A stretch of DNA of 64,000 nucleotides from positions 99,436,074 through 99,500,073 of the forward strand of contig NC_089490.1 in NCBI RefSeq assembly GCF_036850765.1, in the 5' to 3' direction. The notes under the pieces are model-generated. The model was not told the origin of the DNA and searched no databases. It saw only the letters and a list, made by a program, of their open reading frames with translations. Of the stretch, positions 1 through 10,764 are shown one piece after another. Position 1 is the first letter of the stretch, and each line of letters begins with the position of its first letter. Made by a program: the position numbers and the translations under genes. This DNA is from Saccopteryx bilineata. Taxonomy: Eukaryota > Chordata > Mammalia > Chiroptera > Emballonuridae.

Positions 1-93
1 GGAGTTGGAGATGTGCACACTCCATTATGAGACAGGTGATAAGTTCACCAACAAAGATATCCTCACTCTGTTATGAGGGAGGACGGTCAAGAG

Positions 94-422
94 CAGGGGT
101 CCCCAAACTTTTTACACAGGGGTCCAGTTCACTGTCCCTCAAACCATTGGAGGGCCGGACTATAAAAAATCTATGAACAAATCCCTATGCACACTGCACA
201 TATCTTATTTTAAAGTAGAAAACAAAACGGGAACAAATACAATATTTAAAATAAAGAACAAGTAAATTTAAATCAACAAAATGACCAGTATTTCAATGGG
301 ACCTATGCTCCTCTCACTGACCACCAATGAAAGAGGTGCCCCTTCCAGAAGTGCGGCGGGGGCCAGATAAATGGCCTCAGGGGGCCGCATGTGGCCAGTG
401 GGCCATAGTTTGGAGACCCCTG
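94..422. mobile_element. Non-autonomous hAT transposon, copy 1
   Basis: The element begins CAGGGGTCCCCAAACT and ends AGTTTGGAGACCCCTG, a near-perfect terminal inverted repeat of hAT type. It is flanked on both sides by the perfect 8-bp direct repeat gtcaagag (86-93 and 423-430), the TSD length of hAT transposases. The 329-bp interior has no useful reading frame, so it must have been moved by a transposase made elsewhere. A second copy lies at 2139-2468. I do not know its exact Repbase name. Confidence 0.9.
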
Positions 423-430
423 GTCAAGAG

Positions 431-1020
431 GGTCTGGGAAAGCTGTAAGCTCCATAAGGCTCAGAATCGCTAGTATTAGATGTTGAAGGAGCTTAAGTAT
501 TGAGTAATGAAGGTTAGGTAAATAAAGATAAGAGAGGAGAAAGGGAAAGGATTAATTAAGTGGGACAATTTGCATCCTGAAGAATAAGTGAGTTAATCAT
601 GCATGGGCATACCACATTGGGCATGAGAGGTCAGCTACTTGAGAGGGTAAAGCAGGAGAGGCAGTTTTAAAGCTTTTGGGAGATTGTATATATAATTCAT
701 GTGTAGATAATGTATATGTACATGTATATATATGTATAATTTATATATTTATATAGAATTTGTCACAGAACAGGCTATGTATTTTTACCTTTTTAACCTC
801 AATGATTGCAGAGTGGCTTTTGTGAAATCTCAATGAGAAGTATTGTTGGAATGAATGAAGGTGATGGGAGCCATCAGAGTATTTTAATAAAGGGGATAAA
901 ATAATTAGAGCTATACTTGAGGAAGATGACCATGTTATCAGTATGAGGGAGCACTTTATAACTTTAGAGTATGGATTATGGCAACTTTATAGTATTGGAT
1001 TATGGCTCACACTTAAAGAG
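431..1020. other. Unassigned stretch
   Basis: AT-rich sequence with a TATA/TGTA-rich low-complexity patch near 690-760. No repeat family, conserved protein or RNA structure was recognised on either strand. Confidence 0.5.
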
Positions 1021-1021
1021 G

Positions 1022-1025
<4 letters not shown>

Positions 1026-1097
<72 letters not shown>
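1026..1097. repeat. Compound microsatellite (GT)n(GA)n
   Basis: An uninterrupted run of GT dinucleotides passes directly into a run of GA dinucleotides. The antisense reading frame across it (1013-1216) is a translation of the repeat (Ser-Leu and Thr-His runs) and not a gene. Confidence 0.97.
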
Positions 1098-1101
<4 letters not shown>

Positions 1102-1109
1102 AAGGAGAG

Positions 1110-1659
1110 AGAGAGAATAATAACCCAGCATGCAGTGCTCTATTTGGTAATCTTTGCACACTGCTCCTCACTTTATTTCTTACAGTGTCATGGACAGCAA
1201 CAGTTGAAGAAACCATTTAAATATCACTGTATTCAAGTTTGCAGAAGTAGAGATAGCAAGACAGGCTGCATGTGCAATGGGGGCAGAGAACAGCGAAGAC
1301 CTGAGATGGCAGCTGCTGTATGTTGCACGGAACTACATGAGGTTCATTCTCTGCCTCATCGTTTCTATTCCCGTGTTGGATATGGGAGGAAACTGGTAAG
1401 CTGGAAGGAAGCTCTACATTAAGGTCAGAGAACTTTTGTTTAGTTTTTTCTTTGGAACAAAGCTGGGACATCTCTCCTCATCCTAATGTGCTCAATTTGT
1501 TTTAGAAAGAGAAATCATAAAATAGATACACATTAAAAGGATTGCTACTGCTTTCCATGGTATCCGAGTCCCACTCCAATGGTGTGGTGAGTGGCTGCAT
1601 GACCATGTTGCATAAGAAGAAATGGCTCTGGTGGAAGGACCAGGGCATGGGGGTGCAGG
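1110..1659. other. Unassigned stretch
   Basis: Nothing recognised. Two short open frames overlap on opposite strands (1135-1422 plus, 1217-1471 minus). Neither shows a domain, compositional bias or start context that would support a gene. Confidence 0.45.
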
Positions 1660-2116
1660 CTGCATTAGTTTCATAGCACTGCTATAATGGTGTCCACACA
1701 CTGGTGGCTTAGAGCAACAGGAATTATTCTCTTACACTTCTAGAAGCTGGAGGTCTGAAATCAGGGTGTTGATAGGGCCACACTCCTGAAAACTTTAGGG
1801 GAGCATCTGCTCTTTGTCCCTTTCAGGTTCTAGTGGCTGCTGGCATCCTCTGACTTGTGGCTGCATCTCTCTAATCTCTGCCTGTGTCTCCATGTGGCTT
1901 TTCCCTCTATACCTGTCTTCCCTCTATCCCTCTTAGTGACACCTGTTATTGGATTTAGGGCGATTTAGGGCCCACCCAGATAATCCATAATGGTTTCCTC
2001 ATCTCAAGATTCTTAGCTTAATTACACTTGCAATGATCTTACAAATAAGGTAACATTCACAGTTTTGAGGGATTAGGGCAGAAACGTATCTTTAGGGCAA
2101 TTACTGAACCCACTGC
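1660..2116 (-). mobile_element. MLT1-type LTR (ERVL-MaLR), antisense
   Basis: Read on the plus strand it follows the reverse complement of the MLT1 consensus: an 'attagttt...tgctataa' start, 'tggcttagagcaacag', 'ctagaagctggaggtctgaaatcagggtg', 'gggcccaccc' and a 'taacattcacagttttgaggg' tract. It is non-coding, an old solo-LTR-like remnant. Family membership is established knowledge; the exact subfamily needs alignment. Confidence 0.8.
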
Positions 2117-2138
2117 AGATGGAACATACACGTTAGCC

Positions 2139-2468
2139 CAGGGGTCCCCAAACTTTTTACAAAGGGGGCCAGTTCACTGTCCCTCAAATCGTTGGAGGGC
2201 CAGACTATAAAAATACTATGAACAAATCCCTATGCACACTGCACATATCTTATTTTAAAGTAAAAAAACAAAATGGGAACGAATACAATATTTAAAATAG
2301 AGAACAAGTAAATTTAAATCAACAAACTGACCAGTATTTCAATGGGAACTATGCTCCTCTCACTGATTACCAATGAAAGACGTGTCCCTTCCAGAAGTGC
2401 GGCAGGGGCCGGATAAATGGCCTCAGGGGGCCGCATGCGGCCCGCGGGTCGTAGTTTGGGGACCCCTG
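2139..2468. mobile_element. Non-autonomous hAT transposon, copy 2
   Basis: Same family and orientation as the copy at 94-422, with the same CAGGGGTCCCCAAACT start and a matching inverted end. Its flanking 8-mers are cgttagcc (2131-2138) and ctttagcc (2469-2476), one mismatch. By eye the two copies differ at about 25 sites over 330 bp, several of them CpG/TpG changes. This points to lineage-specific amplification, not a shared ancient repeat. It inserted just past the end of the MLT1 LTR. Confidence 0.9.
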
Positions 2469-2578
2469 CTTTAGCCAATACTGGTATATGACAATTCACC
2501 ATAAAAGACCTGGCTAGTACATCTGCTACAGGCGGAGTGTTTGTGTCCCCCTCAAGTTCATCTGTTGATACTCTAATT

Positions 2579-3572
2579 CAGTGGTTCTCAAACATTTTGA
2601 AGTCGGGGCACATTTAAAATGCTACAAATAATTGTAGGTGCACTATATACAAATTTCTGAGAAATATGTTATAATAATTAAGTCAGCTATTAAAGAAAAA
2701 AATATAAAGTCCAAGATTGGATTTTATGGTAATTAAATGAAATAAATACAACAAAATTAAATTTATTCTGACATTAAAAACATTTTTATGTTACATTTTT
2801 TGAGTTGTGTTTTTTTAGAATTTGTAAAAAAGAGGGGTTAAGAAATTAAAAATGACAAAAAAGTTATCTTTTTTATATATAGAGATACATTCTTAGTAAG
2901 ATTCAGTAAATTCAGCAGGTACCGGCGCAAACGTGTTAAGTTTTTTCATTATTGTGTTTATGAGAAACATGAGCCTGATGTGTCCTAGCGATTTCTTCAA
3001 TGTTTGGGCATATATTTGAAAGGCAAACTCTCATTTCCTCATCAATACATTGAAGAATTCCTCTTTTTTTACTTTTAATTGTGTTGAGAGTAGAAAATCC
3101 TAATTCACATAAATAGGATGTTGAAAATTGTAGTAAAATGTTCAAAGCTTTTTAAGATATTGCCACATATTATTCTTTTATAGAAATCCAAAAGGCTTCA
3201 AGAGACAATTCCTTATGTTTAATCATCAATCCAAAACCCCCACCATACATATCACCTTAACTTGACACCAAACAAAGGATAGAAGAAACTTGCCTCCAGT
3301 CTTTCTGGGGAACATGGGGGGTAGTGTAAACAATCCAGCACCACAGCTTAACAGCCTTTTGTAACCTAATCAGGCAAGTGAGGTGGGAGGTTGGGCAGAC
3401 TGTCAGTTTACAGCCTATTCTCCACACCTCTGTCCCCCAAAATCTAAACTCCAAAAATCCTGTTGGTTTTTTGGTCCCAACAGGCACATATTTTTCTGGA
3501 ATACCATAGGGTACACCTGGAAATCTTCTAGGGTGCACCAGTGCACCCTGGCGCACACTTTGAGAGCCACTG
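2579..3572 (-). mobile_element. hAT transposon with transposase C-terminal remnant
   Basis: The ends CAGTGGTTCTCAAA and TTTGAGAGCCACTG form an inverted repeat. The flanks ctctaatt (2571-2578) and ctctaata (3573-3580) are an 8-bp TSD with one mismatch. Inside, an antisense frame keeps the C-terminal dimerisation region of a hAT transposase. At 994 bp it is an internally deleted derivative of an autonomous element and cannot make an active enzyme. It sits inside the MST LTR. Confidence 0.88.
2936..3145 (-). pseudogene. hAT transposase, C-terminal fragment
   Basis: A 69-residue frame contains CELGFSTLNTIKSKKR followed by RVCLSNICPNIEEI. This is the pattern of the C-terminal dimerisation domain of hAT transposases and of ZBED-type domesticated genes. 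The catalytic core and BED finger are absent. It lies within the hAT element at 2579-3572 and reads in the opposite direction to the surrounding LTR. Assignment rests on motif recognition; similarity searching would name the subfamily. Confidence 0.75.
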
Positions 3573-3974
3573 CTCTAATACCTAATGTGATGGTGCTTGA
3601 AGATGGGGCCTTTGGGAGGTAGACAGCCACGAGGGTGGAGCTACCATGGGGGGATTTGTGCTCTTACAAAAAGGAACAAGAATTGCATGCTATCTTTCTC
3701 TTCCTCCTTCTCTCTCTCTCTCTCTCTCTGCCTCTCTTTCCTTTCTTTCCTTCTTCTCTCTTGCCCATGTGAGGATACAAACAGAAAGCAGTTGTCTGCA
3801 AAACAGAAAGTGGGCCTTCACTGGACACCGGAATTGCCAGCACCTTGACCTTGGACTTCCTAGCCTCTATAACTGTGAGAAATATGTGTTTGTTGTTGAA
3901 GCCATCAGTCTATGCTATTCTATCACAGCAGCTCGAGCCAACAAGACAGCAGCCAAGCTAACACAAGGTGGGAA

Positions 3975-5907
3975 GGATTCATTCTGCGCGTGATGCTGAG
4001 CGTCAGTGCTGAGGCGCGTGAGTGGGATGGTGAGCAGTGAGGCCAAGATTCAGAACCGAGCTTTGGTTTCTTTATTATTGTGAGAAAAAAAGTGCTTATT
4101 TGTTGGGAATAAGAGTATATATTTTCCTATGGTACTATTTTGGGAAAGTAACCATGAATATATAATGCAAATATGTGTTAAGAAAGGGATGCCTACATGT
4201 ATATAATTTGGGGCAATTGCCTAACCTCTCAGATTCTCAAAATCTTCTGTAAAATTAGTGAGTTAAACCGGATGGCTCTAAGTTCCTCTCCACTTTTACA
4301 ATTATTTCCTTCTGTCAGAACTTTATAGCAAGTGTCTAGCTCCCCAGCCCCCCTTTCCTCTCCTTGTGCCTTGCCAGGTGCTTGTGGTTTGCCCATGTTA
4401 TTATCACATGATGGCTGTCGTGCGTGGAAGCTTAACCCCATAGCAGTGAATGGGTCTCTGGGGAACTCCAGAATAGAAACTACCTCATCAAGAGATGAAA
4501 AGCTTTACTGGCAAATGATAACTTAATAATTACCATATATATAATCATTACAACTTAGAAAGAAAGAAGATCCAGTCTGGAACACTAACTGAAGATGAGA
4601 CATTAGTTTGCCTGTGAGACCCAGAACACTGGCCCATGGAATAGTCAAATGTTTGGCCGTTGCCTGCTGTATGTGCACACACAGGTCTGGGCAAGTAATT
4701 CTTGGACAGTCTGTAGTTTGAAGGAGTCCCAGCCTCGTCACTGGCTTGCCCACTTTTCCTTCTACTTCAGAGTTGGAAACCTGGGATTGCACTTGAGGTA
4801 GGGTTCAGACAGCCATCTCAGTTCAAGAAGTCCAGCCTTGTTACTCGAGGGCTCTTTTTCCTTCCCTTCAGTGTCTGGAGCCCCTGGCATTGTATTTACT
4901 CCAGGACTCCAAGATTCAAACAGCCCTGTGGGCATCAGCACCTTTGATTCTAAACGGCCTCAAGCAGTTTTGATGCTTTGAGCTTCGGAAGCCTGGCACC
5001 TCTGGCTTCGTGGCTTCGGTGCTGCAAACCCTTGTGTGGCTACCCCTTTCCTCTTGCCATCAAACCTTCCATTAGATCCTTCTCTGAACACCAAGGGAAG
5101 GCCCTTCCATGGAATGATCTTCAGTCTGTCAAAACCACTTCTCTTCCTGCAAAGCACTAGCCTGCATCTTTTCCTCTTCCAAGGTAGAAGAGGGGAAAAC
5201 AAAGTAGACTGTCTCTGATGTGCTCATGTACAAGATCTAGCCCAGCTCTGGGGTACCCTTCACCCAGGCAGCTCAGAGGCTGCCTCAGTTACTGTGGCAA
5301 CCCGTCATTCACAGGGTCTCCCAATCCTCATTCATTGCTAATAAGGATTCTGCATTTTACCGTGTCTCCACTTCAGACTTGTCAGTTGAAGACAACATCA
5401 ATCTACCTTCTTTAAATGACTAATCCTATTGTTTTTTTGTTTTTTAAGCTAAAATTTCAGATATAGGAAGTCAGTAATAAATATCTGATGAGTGAATGAA
5501 TGAATAGAAATACTTTGGGTCTCTAATGATACAAAGTATTTTTAAATGCATTCAGTACAATGGATTCCTCTAGTGAACAAGATAAAAATTATAGAAAATC
5601 TATATGAGATTGGGACACTTAATCTTCCCTCATGTAAGATCTACTCTTTTTTTGAAAGGGATCTGTGCTATTATTATATGATACCATGCTATATTGTCAA
5701 CAGATATTTAATCAGAGCAGATGATACTTTTGTACTGGTCTTTAGTCAAATAAGCATTTTCACATAATCTAGAAATGTTACAATGTCATCACCCTTCTAA
5801 GACATTGCCCTTCACTTCAGTGCTTGCATATATTTCTGTATGGCTTCCACCCCACTCAGATACTTCCACCCCACTCAGATACTTCCCCTGAACCTGGCTA
5901 ACGTCCT
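3975..5907. other. Mostly unassigned stretch with a possible L2 tail
   Basis: No gene or repeat recognised over most of this interval. Near 5455-5512, 'gtcagtaataaatatctgatgagtgaatgaatgaat' resembles the 3' end of an L2 element on the plus strand. The GC-richer part at 4800-5330 has short overlapping frames on both strands, none convincing. Confidence 0.4.
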
Positions 5908-5918
5908 CTGCTCTCAGT

Positions 5919-6239
5919 ATTTTTTTTTTGTATTTTTCTAAAGTTAGAAGCAGGAAGGCAGTCAGACAGACTCCCACATGTGCCCAATCAGAATCCACCT
6001 GGCATGCCCACCAGGGGGCGATGCGCTGCCCATCTGGGCCGTTGCTCCATTGCAGCTGAAGCCATTCTAGTGCCTAAGGCAGAGACCACGAAGCCATCCT
6101 CAGCACCTGGGTCAACTTTGCTCCAATGGACTCTTGGCTATAGGAGGGGAAGAGAGAGAGAGAGAGAGGAAGGAGAGAGGGAAGGGTGGAGAAGCAGATG
6201 GGTGCTTCTCCTGTGTGCTCTGAGCCAACCAGCTAGGGC
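5919..6239 (-). mobile_element. Long Ves-like SINE, tRNA head mostly deleted
   Basis: From left (3') to right (5') it shows a T-run tail, 'cagacagactcccacatg', 'cccaccagggggcgatg' and a GA-rich stretch, then jumps from 'ctcctgtgtgct' to 'ctgagccaaccagctagggcc'. The B-box part of the tRNA-derived head is therefore missing. Flanks ctgctctcagt (5908-5918) and ctgctcccagt (6240-6250) form an 11-bp TSD with one mismatch. The TSD abuts the extreme 5' end, so the deletion came after insertion or was inherited from a deleted master. Confidence 0.88.
6008..6020 (+). promoter_or_regulatory. SINE-borne CTCF-like core motif
   Basis: The sequence CCACCAGGGGGCG matches the core of the vertebrate CTCF motif. 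It lies inside the long SINE, on the strand opposite to SINE transcription. Occupancy cannot be told from sequence. Confidence 0.5.
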
Positions 6240-6590
6240 CTGCTCCCAGTTTTTATTAATTCTAGATTTGTCTCTAACATAAAAAGGGTGATATTATATT
6301 AAATCTAAGTGTGAGTTTGCCTGCCTCCCTAAATTGTTGGTGCCTTTGGTTCTCGGACTTACTCATTCTTATTTTCCCAGTGCCCTAAAGCATCATTGTT
6401 GAACTGAACTTCTTAATTCAATTTCCTCCAACCCTCCTCCAACAGGGCATTCCTGCTCTTATTCTTCAGGAAGCGTTTGGGCTGCCATCTGTCTGTATAT
6501 GTGCCTTTGCCTTGTATAATGCAGATCAGTGTGGGATTTGAGATAGAAAATGAGGTCAAGTGGCCCATCTGTTCAAGAAAGATTAAAGCT

Positions 6591-7004
6591 GGCCCTGGCC
6601 AGTTGGCTCAGTGGTAGAGCATCAGCCCGGCATGTGGAAGTCCCAGGTTTAATTCCTGGCCAGGGCACACAGGAGTAGTGCCCATTTGCTTCTCCATCTT
6701 CCCCCCTTTCTTTCCTCTCTGTCTCTCTCTTCCGCTCTAGCAGCCAAGGGTCCATGAGAGCAAAGTTGGCCCGGGTGCTGGGGACAGTTCCATGGCCTCT
6801 GCCTCAGGTGCTAGAATGGCTCTGGTAACAATGAAGCAACACCCCAGATGGGCAGAGCATTGCCCTCTAGTGGGCATGCTGGGTGGATCCCAGTCAGGTG
6901 CATGCAGTAGTCTGTCTCTCTGCCTCCCTGCTTCTCACTTCAGAAAAATATAAATAAATACATACATAAATAAATAGATAGATAGATAGATAAATAAATA
7001 AATA
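6591..7004 (+). mobile_element. Long Ves-like SINE, nearly full length
   Basis: It starts 'ggccctggccagttggctcagtgg', with an A-box-like TGGCTCAGTGGTAGAGC and a B-box-like GGTTTAATTCC from its tRNA ancestor. A CT-rich linker, the body with 'gggcatgctgggtggatcc', and an A-rich AATA/GATA tail follow. Flanks aaagattaaagct (6578-6590) and aaagattgaagct (7005-7017) are a 13-bp TSD with one mismatch, consistent with L1-mediated retrotransposition. It is the best reference copy for the layout of this SINE family in the window. Confidence 0.95.
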
Positions 7005-7017
7005 AAAGATTGAAGCT

Positions 7018-7660
7018 TCTAACATTAGCTGTAACCATCCAGCTAAGGAAGGATTTCTGAAGCTCATAGGCTCTCTTTTCTGAGGGTTTCTCCTGATAAA
7101 AGCAACAGGGAAACTTTCCGCTCAAAAGCAACATTCATCCTCCAAATCTCAAGCATTTTCTGGAATGGGATATTCACTTGTTTGTTTAACTGACAAATAT
7201 CTGTGGTGCCTACTATGTGCCAGACACTTTCAGACCTGATGGGCTAGAGACCAGTGGGCTCTTAAAAGCAGACAGCCAGGTGAATTAGTATCTGCATCTC
7301 AGAAAATTATTACAAAAAGAGCTTAAACTCCCCATCTTGGGCAATTTTAACATTTTGTGCTATTTTAAAAATGTCTTTGGGCGTTGGAAACTAAAGTCAG
7401 AGTGCTATGACTTCGGCAACCCCCAGAAACCACCCCTCCCCCAAGTGGTTCTCTCTTCACAATCCAAGAAGATGGTTTGAAAAAGCACAAATGGATTAAG
7501 GCAAAACCAACTCATTGACACAGACAACAGTCTGATGATGACCAGAGGGCAAGGAGAGGTAGGAGAGGGCACAGTGGGGATAGACGGTGATGGAGGACTT
7601 GATTTTGAGTGGTGAACACACAACACAATATACAGATGAAGTATAGAATTGTACAGTTAA
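7018..7660. other. Unassigned stretch with a possible L2 3' fragment
   Basis: Around 7185-7260, 'tgacaaatatctgtggtgcctactatgtgccagacac' reads as the reverse complement of an L2 3' end. The rest shows nothing recognisable. Confidence 0.4.
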
Positions 7661-7672
7661 AACCTATATAAT

Positions 7673-7843
7673 ATTTTTTAATTTTTTATTTATTGACTTT
7701 AATGAGAGAGGAAGGGAGAGAGAGAGAGAGAGGGGAACATTAATCTGTACCTGTATGTGCCCAGACTGGGGATTGAACCAGCAACCTCTGTGCTTCTGGT
7801 CAACGCTCTAACCAACCAGATTATCCAACCAGGGCAAAAAAAT
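7673..7843 (-). mobile_element. Short tRNA-derived SINE, antisense
   Basis: Left-to-right it shows an AT-rich tail, a GA-rich block, 'ggggattgaaccagcaacct' (reverse complement of a B box) and 'ggtcaacgctctaaccaacc' (A-box side), ending in 'ccaaccagggc'. Flanks ctatataat at 7664-7672 and 7844-7852 form a 9-bp TSD. It is shorter than the long Ves-like SINE and more diverged, so probably an older Ves copy. Confidence 0.85.
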
Positions 7844-7852
7844 CTATATAAT

Positions 7853-8963
7853 TTATTCAATAAGTAAAAAATACAATAAGAAAAAAATAAAAGTCCAAAA
7901 GCACAAACTAGCTTTTAAAAGGTTTCATCATAATTTTCTCATTCTCATCATTAAGCTATAGCTTTAAAAAACAAGCTATTTCATCCCCAGCCACATTTAA
8001 ATATTGAACTTTCTGGGCTTAGTAAAGCTACTGAACTCTTTCAAACACCCTATTTTTTTTATTCATCTTACATATTTTGATATTTTATCTTTTATGCAAC
8101 TTTTAATATTTCAGTTTTGTTGCAGGAAAATTTACTGACAACTGAAAGTGACAGTTGGTCTGTGGAGGCTCTAATTTGGCTTTGTTTCTAATTTACTTGA
8201 TTTCTAGAACTTTATTACAATGTTTATAAACAAGTGAGTTGTTGTTGTTTTTTAAGATACCAGAACTCTAGTGTGGAGGTGAGGAGAAACAAGTTTGAGC
8301 CTTAACGCTGCCACTTCCTAGCAAGATAGAGTAGCACCTCACATCTGTCTATGTAGGCAGTGTGGGAGTCAGACAGACCTCAATTGGAAACCCTGTCCTG
8401 CTCTCTCTCCTTTCCCCTGCCTTTCACCTCCACAGTCCACTTCAGCTCCCATCAGTGATTCTCATTGCCAAAGAATTTTCACTTTTAGGTCTGCCTCATT
8501 CAGAAGTGTGTTGGAGTTCGTATGGCCAAAATAACTTACTGTTGCTTTGGTTTTAATGACTAGCTGTGTGACATTGGGCCAGTCTGTTAACTCATCTTTA
8601 AAATGGAGCAGGCTAGATAGCTCTAAAGACTGCTCTGGCTCTAAAATTCAATAACATTTTATGCACGTTTTGGGGAAAAAATAATAGATTTTAAAATATA
8701 CCTTACATAGTCAGAATATGGTCAGACCCAGTTTCCTTAGAGGTTGTTCTGTATCCTACCATCCTTAAATCTTTAGGAGACTTTCCAGTTCGGTCTTTAA
8801 ACAACATATTCCTTCAACAAGCCTTTACTCAACACACTGTAGGTGGCAGTCTCCATAATAGACACAGGGTTATGAAGATAAATAAAATATTATCTACTGC
8901 TGAGATGTCAACTGGAAAAGGTAGCCATGAAACACTGTACTAGAACAATAAAGAGAGAGGTGT
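7853..8963. other. Old background sequence with MIR-like and L2-like scraps
   Basis: Positions 8298-8325 ('gagccttaacgctgccacttcctagc') and 8562-8660 ('gctgtgtgacattgggcca...ctcatctttaaaatgg') look like consecutive parts of a MIR separated by about 235 bp of unrelated sequence. Positions 8815-8930 resemble an antisense L2 3' region. No gene recognised. Confidence 0.4.
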
Positions 8964-8980
8964 GAAAATCAGTGAGTGGG

Positions 8981-9152
8981 GCCTAACCGGAGCTGGCACA
9001 GTGAACAGAGCATTGATCTGGAGCATCGAGGTCGCTGGCTCAATCCCTGATCAAGGCAGTATGAGAAGCAAACAATGAATGCACAACTAAGGTAGAGAAA
9101 TAAGTTGATGCTTTGCTCTCTCTCTCTCTCTCTCAAAAATAAAAAAAGAAAA
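8981..9152 (+). mobile_element. Short SINE of the second type
   Basis: Head 'ctaaccggagctggcacagtg', B-box-like 'ggctcaatccctgatcaagg', a CT-repeat patch and an A-rich tail. Flanks gaaaatcagtgagtggg (8964-8980) and gaaaatcagttagtggg (9153-9169) give a 17-bp TSD with one mismatch. Confidence 0.92.
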
Positions 9153-9385
9153 GAAAATCAGTTAGTGGGTGCCTTTAAAATATGTCCTTATCTCATGAGA
9201 GGATGGGCATTTATGAAAAACAGGTAGATCGTTGGCCCTTCATTTCTACTGCCTCCTGCCTCACCATACATAAACACACAAATGCACATACACATTCAAT
9301 GCAACCTCACATGCACAGGGACTCACTGTGTACAAAATACTTTCACTTTGTACAGTATATAAGTGAGAGAGGTATAGTCCATCTT

Positions 9386-9590
9386 TTTTTTTTTAAAAAA
9401 AAATTTTATTTATTTATTAATTTTTAGAGAGGAGAGAGAGAGGGAGAGAGAGAGACAGAGAGAGAAGGGGGGAGGAGCTGGAAGCATCAACTCCCATATA
9501 TGCCTTGACCAGGCAAGCCCAGGGTTTTGAACTGGCGACCTCAGCATTTCCAGGTCGACGCTTTATCCACTGCGCCACCACAGGTCAGGC
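9386..9590 (-). mobile_element. Short SINE of the second type, antisense
   Basis: It carries a long T/A tail, a GA-rich patch and 'ggaagcatcaactcccatat'. It ends with 'ccaccacaggtcaggc', the reverse complement of the CCTGACCTGTGGTGG head. The perfect 10-bp TSD agtccatctt lies at 9376-9385 and 9591-9600. The head sequence is close to that of the copies at 44848 and 47430, so all three belong to one subfamily. Confidence 0.95.
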
Positions 9591-9736
9591 AGTCCATCTT
9601 ATCAAATAGTTTGCACCCTATTAAGGAAGATAAGATAGGTTCATAAATGTCTACACTAAGTAAAACAAGGTACATACCATAAATAAAGGCTAAAAACATC
9701 CCCAAAGGGATTCCCAAGAAGGAGGGAGCACTGCCA

Positions 9737-9997
9737 GCTCATTTACTTTTTATTTTCATTTATTCTTATTTTTATTGTTTTTATTTCTTTTTAAGTGAGA
9801 GTAGGAGAGATACAGAGACAGACTCCCACATGCATCCTGACTGGGATCCAAATGGCAACCCCTATCTGGGGCCAATGCTCTGCCCATGTGGGGCCATGCT
9901 CGCATCTGAGCTATTTTTAGTGCCTGAGGAGGTCTCTGGAGCCATCCTCAGCAACTAGGGCTGATGTGCTCAAATCAATCAAGCCATGACTGCAGGA

Positions 9998-10071
<74 letters not shown>

Positions 10072-10188
10072 GGAGAGGGGGAGAGATGCAAATGGTTGCC
10101 TCTTTTGTGTGCCATGACTGGGAATCGAACCTGGGACTTCCACACACTGGATTGATGCTCTACCACTGAGCCATCTGGCCCATGGCTA
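9737..10188 (-). mobile_element. Long Ves-like SINE with expanded GA block, antisense
   Basis: It keeps the full body ('cagacagactcccacatg', 'ggggccaatgctctgcccat'), an expanded GA array, and an intact head ending 'ccactgagccatctggccc'. Flanks gagcactgccag (about 9726-9736) and gagcactgctgg (10189-10200) suggest a TSD. The middle uses an 'atcaatcaagccatgactgcaggag' variant also seen at about 10955 and 62240, so a second long-SINE subfamily is present here. Confidence 0.9.
9996..10063. repeat. (GA)n microsatellite inside a SINE
   Basis: About 66 bp of uninterrupted AG/GA, an expansion of the GA-rich linker of the long SINE. The frames reading RERERE and SLSLSL across it are repeat translations. 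Confidence 0.97.
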
Positions 10189-10614
10189 GAGCACTGCTGG
10201 TTTAGAACATCAGGAAAGGCTTGATGGAGAAGCTGACATTTCAGACAGACTTTCAAATTGGCTGGTAATTTTCAACTAAATATTGGGTGTCTCATGACTA
10301 CTGACCTTCAAAGTGAAATTTGCAACTTGTATTTAAAAATCATTTCATATTTCTCTTTTGGAAGTGATTATCTTTCTTTTTTTCTACTTAAATGTGTTTA
10401 AAATACTTGATATAAGTTAGCAGTTCTGGCAAATAGAAGCCCATTATTTTATTTTATTTATTTTTATTGACTTTACTGGGGTGACATTGGTTAAAAAAAC
10501 ACACACACATACAAGGTTCACTCAACAAAATATCATCTGCACACTGCATCATATGCCCAACACCCAAACAAAAGTTTCTCTCTGTCTTCATTTATCCCCC
10601 TTTTGTCTTCTTTT

Positions 10615-10703
10615 CCCTCCTTTCCCTTCCTTCCTTCCTCCCTCCCTCCCTCCCTCCCTCCCTCCCTCCCTCCCTCCCTCCCTCCCTCCCTCCCTCCCTC
10701 CCT

Positions 10704-10764
<61 letters not shown>

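Larger units (their letters stand above)
2524..3948 (+). mobile_element. MST-type LTR (ERVL-MaLR), split by a hAT insertion
   Basis: The 5' piece (2524-2578) reads 'gtttgtgtccccctcaag', typical of the start of MST LTRs. After a 994-bp insertion the LTR resumes (3581-3948) with 'aatgtgatggtgcttga', 'ggggcctttgggaggt', a CT-rich patch, 'cttggacttcctagcc' and 'aactgtgagaaatatg', in consensus order. It ends at 'caacaagaca'. The LTR is non-coding. Its interruption dates it as older than the hAT element inside it. Confidence 0.8.

Noticed and set aside
6591..6680. tRNA-gene-like A and B boxes, here and in the other SINE heads
   Set aside because: They are followed by SINE bodies and tails with TSDs, so these are SINE promoters and not tRNA genes.
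8298..8660. MIR apparently split by about 235 bp of unique sequence
   Set aside because: No convincing TSD or element ends in the inserted part. The two MIR scraps could be separate fragments.
9917..10256. Frames rich in Arg-Glu or Ser-Leu repeats
   Set aside because: Produced by the (GA)n array inside a SINE.
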